A stretch of 64,000 nt of DNA, from positions 1 to 64,000 of the forward strand of contig JAIKWV010000026.1 in NCBI GenBank assembly GCA_024684435.1. Direction: 5' to 3'. The first letter of the stretch is position 1, and each line of letters begins with the position of its first letter. Source of the stretch: Clostridiales bacterium (GTDB lineage: Bacteria > Bacillota > Clostridia > Oscillospirales > Acutalibacteraceae). Below the pieces are notes generated by a model, which saw nothing but the letters and a program-made list of their open reading frames with translations, had not been told where the DNA came from and searched no databases. Below are positions 59,812 to 64,000 of this stretch, piece after piece. Made by a program: the position numbers and the translations under genes.

Positions 59812-62757
59812 ATGAAGAAAACTTTATCCGTATTACTGTCTGTTCTGCTGCTAATCGGCACGCTGAGCGTCTGTGCGCCCGCTTTGGCTAAAAAGGCCGC
59901 CGATGTTCAAAAAACAACGTTTATCGTTGAACTTAAGGGTGAGAACGCCCTTGAAGCTTTGAACGAAGGACTTACCCTGCAGAATGCGCTTGATCCCATC
60001 AACGCCAATCGCAAGAATGCGGTACAGGCTATTGAATCTGTTTCAAAAAACGCAAAAGTCGTTTACACATATACCCACGTGCTCAACGGTATAGCTGTTG
60101 AAGCGTCCAAGGGCGACGAGGAGAAGATAAGAGATCTCAACGGCGTCAAGGCTGTTTATGACGTGGGCAGCGTCAAGGTACGTGTAGAGGATGTTCCCAC
60201 AGAGAGCCTTATCACGTCCGGTACGATGATCGGTCTGGATAAGCTCCATGAGATGGGCATTAACGGAACCGGTACCGCTATAGCGGTCATTGACGGCGGA
60301 CTTGACTGCGATCACGAGGTCCTGAAGCTTTCCGACCCCTCAACGGCAAAGTTTACCAAGGCAGACATCCAGGCGGTACTTTCCGCCAACACCATGAACT
60401 GTGAGGGCGCCTCAGTGGACGATCTGTATAAGAGCGCAAAGGTACCCTTCGCCTTCGATTACTGTGACGAAGATACAATAGTCAACGATGACTCAAACAG
60501 CCACCCGGATCACGGAACTCATGTCAGCGGTATCGCCGCGGGCAACGGTGACAAGCTGGTGGGTGTCGCGCCTGAAGCGCAGATCCTTATGTTCAAGATA
60601 GACATATATGATGACGAGACTTTTTTGGCAAACCTGCTTGCGGCCATCGATGACGCCGCGAAGTTTGACATTGCGTCCATGAACATGAGCGTGGGCATGG
60701 ATTTTGAATTGCCCAGCAATCCGGCGCATGAGCTGCTCGGCAAAGCCATTACCAACGCACGCAACAGCGGTATCTCTGTCTGCACCGCTGCCAGCAACAG
60801 CGCCGTTTCCACTAACGATGTGCTCAATCCCGACAACGGTACCAACGGTATCCCGAATTCATTTATGGATTCCACAAGTGTTGCCTCGATAGATAACATA
60901 AACAAATCTGAACCTGTAGGATACATTATGTCGATAAAATACGACGGAGACAAAAAGGCGGATGTTTTGGGATATTCCTCTATGGCGTTCCCTGCCAAGG
61001 GAGAGTATGTCCCGACCGGCAAAAAACGTCCCTCTGACGACATGAAGAACAAGGTCGTATTGCTTTATGACGCCCGTATCCACATGGATCCCTATTTTGA
61101 GGATACAAGTCTCAAGGGTATCATTGTGTCAGAATCAGTATTTGAAAAGTTTTATTACAGTAATGATGATGCAGATTTTTTAGAGGCGTCGCCGATATTA
61201 TTGATAAGCGACAGTGACGCGTACCGTATGCTCCATGCGGGCAATAAAACCTATGAGCTGGACTATCTCTGGCAACATGTCGAACCTGCCGATATCCTTC
61301 AGCCCAGCGAGTTTACAAGCTACGGTGTCAGTGAGGATCTGAAGCTGACCGTGGATGTTGCGGCTCCCGGCGGTATTATATATTCCAGCGTTGTGGGTAG
61401 TTATGATATTTATTGGGGCACATCAATGGCTTCGCCCCATGTTGCGGGCAGCGCCGCTCTGCTTGACCAGTATTTCAACGAAACTTATCCCGAAGTTAAG
61501 AGCAGAGATAAAGCAGATCTCAAGGAAAATCTGCTCTGCTCCACGGCTGATCCCGTTAAGATCGACGGAGTTCCTTCATCACCCCGCGCTGTGGGCTCAG
61601 GTCTCATAAATCTTCAGGAAGCTGTTGCGGCTAAAGCCGTTCTTGTAGGCAAGGACGGAAATACCGCAATGAATCTGGGAGATAAAATCGACGACACGGT
61701 AAAAATGTCATTTACCGTTAAGAACGTTTCAAAGGATACGGTACGTTACGATACTTTGGATCTGGACGTTATAACAGATGAATATGAGACAGAACGTGTG
61801 TTTGACGAACTGACCGGAAAATATGAAACAAAGAGCTACATCACCGGAAAGAGCGTACCGCTTAATTATACCATTACTCAGTCCGATATGCCCCGCAGCA
61901 TCGTTCTTCAGCCCGGCGAATCCAAGACGGTCACATTTACCGTAAAGCTTGACGCTCAGCAGCTTGAAGAAAACGCGGAAGTGTTTACAAACGGCTTCTA
62001 CGTAGAGGGTTATGCTTATCTTACCGACTCAATGTCTGACAGCACGCCTCTTAATATACCATTCATGGGTTTCAGAGGCGAATGGGATATGATCCCCGCG
62101 GTGTCATTTGAGGAAGAAGGTTATGAATTATTCTTAGGATACCTTTTCTTTAACGAAGCCAGCTATACAGTCAACCGTAACCTTAAATCATTGACCTTTG
62201 TGCTTCTGGACGATGAGGGTCAGGAGTGTGCAGAATATACCGTTGAAAACGTTTACAAGACAAGTTACTATTATGTGAGTGAAATTGCGGATTTCTTCTA
62301 TGATGAAGATGTAGAGGACGGAACGTATACTCTTTCGGTACGCGCTGTGACCCGTGAATCCGCTGAACCGCAGACAATAAACAACGGTGTGAAGATCAAC
62401 GTAGACAGGGTAGCGCCCACCATTATCAAAACTAAAAAGGTGCGCACGGATAACGGCTGGGATATGATCATCACCTGTGACTGTGACGATCTTGATTACG
62501 TCGAGATAAAAGGAGCATCCGTATTTAATATAAACAAATACGATCTCTGTCCCTTTGACGGTTATGACCATGTGGACGAAAACGGCAACTATGTCTATAT
62601 AGCCCATTTGATCGACAATATACCGGGGCTTACGGTTGTAACAGCGACAGACTTTAACGGAAATGAAGGCTCCTACGGTCACTTCACTCCCCTGGTATGG
62701 CTCTACAATTTCTTTAAGAGTCTGCCTGAGCGGATCTTCGGCGCCTTATATTATTAA
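59812..62757 (+). CDS. Large secreted subtilisin-family (S8) protease
   Basis: The 981-residue protein has a signal peptide (about 1-26), an I9-type propeptide (about 35-125) and an S8 catalytic domain with Asp (TAIAVIDGGLDCDHE), His (PDHGTHVSGIAAGN) and Ser (GTSMASPHVAGSAAL) in normal order. A protease-associated insert (about 380-480) sits between His and Ser, as in C5a-peptidase-like enzymes. Beta-sandwich domains follow (about 625-950), and the protein ends in a hydrophobic tail VWLYNFFKSLPERIF. No LPxTG motif is visible. It is probably extracellular and may process host or diet proteins. AAAGGAG ribosome site precedes the ATG. Confidence 0.93.
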   Translation: MKKTLSVLLSVLLLIGTLSVCAPALAKKAADVQKTTFIVELKGENALEALNEGLTLQNALDPINANRKNAVQAIESVSKNAKVVYTYTHVLNGIAVEASKGDEEKIRDLNGVKAVYDVGSVKVRVEDVPTESLITSGTMIGLDKLHEMGINGTGTAIAVIDGGLDCDHEVLKLSDPSTAKFTKADIQAVLSANTMNCEGASVDDLYKSAKVPFAFDYCDEDTIVNDDSNSHPDHGTHVSGIAAGNGDKLVGVAPEAQILMFKIDIYDDETFLANLLAAIDDAAKFDIASMNMSVGMDFELPSNPAHELLGKAITNARNSGISVCTAASNSAVSTNDVLNPDNGTNGIPNSFMDSTSVASIDNINKSEPVGYIMSIKYDGDKKADVLGYSSMAFPAKGEYVPTGKKRPSDDMKNKVVLLYDARIHMDPYFEDTSLKGIIVSESVFEKFYYSNDDADFLEASPILLISDSDAYRMLHAGNKTYELDYLWQHVEPADILQPSEFTSYGVSEDLKLTVDVAAPGGIIYSSVVGSYDIYWGTSMASPHVAGSAALLDQYFNETYPEVKSRDKADLKENLLCSTADPVKIDGVPSSPRAVGSGLINLQEAVAAKAVLVGKDGNTAMNLGDKIDDTVKMSFTVKNVSKDTVRYDTLDLDVITDEYETERVFDELTGKYETKSYITGKSVPLNYTITQSDMPRSIVLQPGESKTVTFTVKLDAQQLEENAEVFTNGFYVEGYAYLTDSMSDSTPLNIPFMGFRGEWDMIPAVSFEEEGYELFLGYLFFNEASYTVNRNLKSLTFVLLDDEGQECAEYTVENVYKTSYYYVSEIADFFYDEDVEDGTYTLSVRAVTRESAEPQTINNGVKINVDRVAPTIIKTKKVRTDNGWDMIITCDCDDLDYVEIKGASVFNINKYDLCPFDGYDHVDENGNYVYIAHLIDNIPGLTVVTATDFNGNEGSYGHFTPLVWLYNFFKSLPERIFGALYY

Positions 62758-62767
62758 GCAAAAATAT

Positions 62768-62812
62768 GCCGCCGTACCCGAAGCTTATCAGGTGCGGCGG
62801 CGTCTTTATTCT
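62768..62812 (+). terminator. Terminator of the subtilase gene
   Basis: GCCGCCGTACC pairs with GGTGCGGCGGC (one wobble) around 12 bases; GTCTTTATTCTT follows. Confidence 0.78.
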
Positions 62813-62829
62813 TGTAAAGGGGATTTATT

Positions 62830-63321
62830 ATGAAAAAGATAAATAAAATAATCAGCGTGGTTTTGGCGGCGCTTATGATGCTGTCATTGACCTGCACGGT
62901 ATTTGCCGAGGAAGAAATACCGCCCATTGAATCGCTTGACACTTCGGCTGTCAACGGAAAATTGACGGCGTACAAGGGTGTAGAGACCTACTTTGTGATA
63001 TATCCTCAGCCCGAGGAGGCAGAACCCCGATTTGACGTGAGGAACGCCGTTATCACCTGCAGTAAAGAGGGCATAGTTAAGGCGGAAGCCTACAAAAACG
63101 AGGAGTACAGGTTCGGCGCGGTCAATATAACCGGCTTGAAATTAGGCTCCACCGTTGTTACTGTTACAGATCCGGACAGCGGCATTTCCTGTTCGATAAA
63201 GGTTACGGTATTTCCGGGAGTTTTCTACCGTATTAAAAATATCGCAAGCTTTATCGATTATATTCCCTATTACGTTTTCTTCTGGATACTTAAGGTCTTG
63301 GGTAAATATCCTGTTAAATAA
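62830..63321 (+). CDS. Small secreted Ig-like (BIG2-type) protein
   Basis: The 163-residue protein has a signal peptide (about 1-26, ending near TVFAEE), one beta-sandwich domain (about 45-125) with GLKLGSTVVTVTDPDSG and a closing IKVTVFP strand like bacterial Ig-like group 2 domains, and a hydrophobic aromatic tail (about 130-163, IDYIPYYVFFWILKVLG). GTAAAGGGG precedes the ATG. No promoter was found between the subtilase terminator and this gene, so it may depend on readthrough. Function unknown. Confidence 0.72.
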   Translation: MKKINKIISVVLAALMMLSLTCTVFAEEEIPPIESLDTSAVNGKLTAYKGVETYFVIYPQPEEAEPRFDVRNAVITCSKEGIVKAEAYKNEEYRFGAVNITGLKLGSTVVTVTDPDSGISCSIKVTVFPGVFYRIKNIASFIDYIPYYVFFWILKVLGKYPVK

Positions 63322-63323
63322 AC

Positions 63324-63357
63324 AAAAATATCCACCGGTCGACCGGGGGATATTTTT
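63324..63357. terminator. Bidirectional terminator between convergent secreted-protein genes
   Basis: AAAAATATCC-A-CCGGTC pairs with GACCGG-G-GGATATTTTT, a near-perfect palindrome with T runs on both strands. Confidence 0.85.
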
Positions 63358-63391
63358 ATGAAAAAGATTTGTGACCGTTAAACGGCGGAGA

Positions 63392-63970
63392 TCAGAACGT
63401 AGCTTTTTTATTGCCTGAAAGGCTGTCAATGATCCCGTTGATAAATCCTTCAATAATTGCGCTGAAGATGCCGGTCACGACCGGAGCGATAACCTTTTCA
63501 CCGATCAGATTAACTATCGGCTCGATCATCGGACCGAATACTGCCCACAGGGCGTCTTCAAAGAATTCGCTGATACTGTTTGCCGACTTGGGAAGCACCT
63601 TGACGGAACAGGTGGTACTGCACAGCACATTTTTGTTTCCGTCGAGTACGGTGTAAGTGATCTCGGCGCTTCCGCGTTTCAAGGCATGAGCCGTTCCGTC
63701 CGGATCGATCTTGACTATGCTTGGCGATTTGGACGACCATTCGACCGTATATTCCTGCTCAGGAGCATAGGGAGAGAAGCTTGCGGAGAGTACTGCGCTT
63801 TCTCCTTTTACGATCTCTTGATCCGACACGGTTACTGTGTAGACGAACGGTTCCTCTTCCAAAGAAACGTCCTGTGCCTCTTCGATCGCGTATGCGCATA
63901 CGGGGTGGATGGCGCCGAGCATCAGAACCGCAAGCAGCGCCGCCAATAAACGTTTCCAAAAGCGTTTCAT
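63392..63970 (-). CDS. Small secreted Ig-like (BIG2-type) protein
   Basis: The 192-residue protein has a signal peptide (about 1-28), an Ig-like group 2 domain (about 42-130) with VSDQEIVKGESAVLSASF, IVKIDPDGTAHALKRGSAEI and a closing SVKVLP strand, and a C-terminal hydrophobic helical tail of about 60 residues (from ISEFFEDALWAVFGPMI). AAAAGGAGG stands before the ATG. It converges on the gene at 62830, whose product has the same plan, so the two may be distant relatives or partners. Function unknown. Confidence 0.75.
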   Translation of the reverse strand: MKRFWKRLLAALLAVLMLGAIHPVCAYAIEEAQDVSLEEEPFVYTVTVSDQEIVKGESAVLSASFSPYAPEQEYTVEWSSKSPSIVKIDPDGTAHALKRGSAEITYTVLDGNKNVLCSTTCSVKVLPKSANSISEFFEDALWAVFGPMIEPIVNLIGEKVIAPVVTGIFSAIIEGFINGIIDSLSGNKKATF

Positions 63971-64000
63971 GGGATATCCTCCTTTTAAAAAATTATAAAG

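Noticed and set aside
1-64000. CRISPR array, prophage or complete insertion sequence
   Set aside because: No regularly spaced repeats, cas-like genes, integrase, transposase or structural phage genes were seen.

Overview
The window looks like a chromosomal segment of a Gram-positive, anaerobic, gut-type member of the class Clostridia, probably from the Oscillospiraceae/Ruminococcaceae neighbourhood. This is inferred from gene content and style: GatCAB amidotransferase, a FtsEX-M23-S41 division operon, a DRTGG-PHP pair of the kind found in clostridial hydrogenase clusters, lipoprotein and secreted-protein signal peptides, no outer-membrane genes, GGAGG-type ribosome binding sites, many TTG starts and AT-rich intergenic DNA. 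No phage, complete insertion sequence or CRISPR array was seen. Species was not determined.

Layout. 1-2.1 kb: two tRNA-Ser genes and a leftward operon (DRTGG, PHP phosphoesterase, frameshifted low-molecular-weight phosphatase). 2.1-5.3 kb: an unassigned foldable intergenic segment, a membrane-anchored GDPD enzyme, a small XRE regulator and nicotinate phosphoribosyltransferase. 5.4-9.5 kb: an OmpR-type two-component system followed by an HtrA-like protease whose promoter carries five PhoP-box-like hexamers at an exact 11-bp period. 9.5-14.3 kb: a decayed four-helix-bundle/hairpin element beside tRNA-Leu, a HAD phosphatase, a lipoprotein, a membrane-anchored acidic-repeat protein and a CE15-like esterase.

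14.4-33.7 kb is an exopolysaccharide/capsule locus. It has a polyprenyl-phosphate sugar transferase to start the repeat unit, several glycosyltransferases, CDP-glycerol, pyruvyl and acetyl decorations, a Wzx flippase, a Wzy-like polymerase, two tandem Wzz-like chain-length proteins and rfbA/rfbC/rfbD for dTDP-rhamnose (rfbB is not here). The second Wzz-like protein carries a degenerate C-terminal GGDEF domain (GGQF). It is the most unusual object in the window, because it could couple a nucleotide signal directly to polymer length.

33.7-40 kb: a calcium-type P-ATPase, a radical-SAM activase-like protein and two secreted proteins. 40-46 kb: PucR-type regulator, FtsE (long acidic tail), FtsX, an EnvC-like M23 hydrolase activator, and an S41 (Ctp) protein whose catalytic Ser and Lys are both replaced, so it is probably a pseudoprotease of the division complex. 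46-53.7 kb: DUF2079 membrane protein, HD phosphohydrolase, a large secreted alpha/beta hydrolase, a 45-residue small protein gene with a strong promoter, MscL, HemW (apparently starting at AUA) and a polytopic membrane protein. 53.8-59.7 kb: gatCAB and hom-lysC, the latter with an internal in-frame start for a separate aspartokinase beta subunit. 59.8-64 kb: a large secreted subtilase and two small secreted Ig-like proteins.

All assignments come from reading motifs and translations by eye; no database search was run. Transmembrane and domain positions are approximate.
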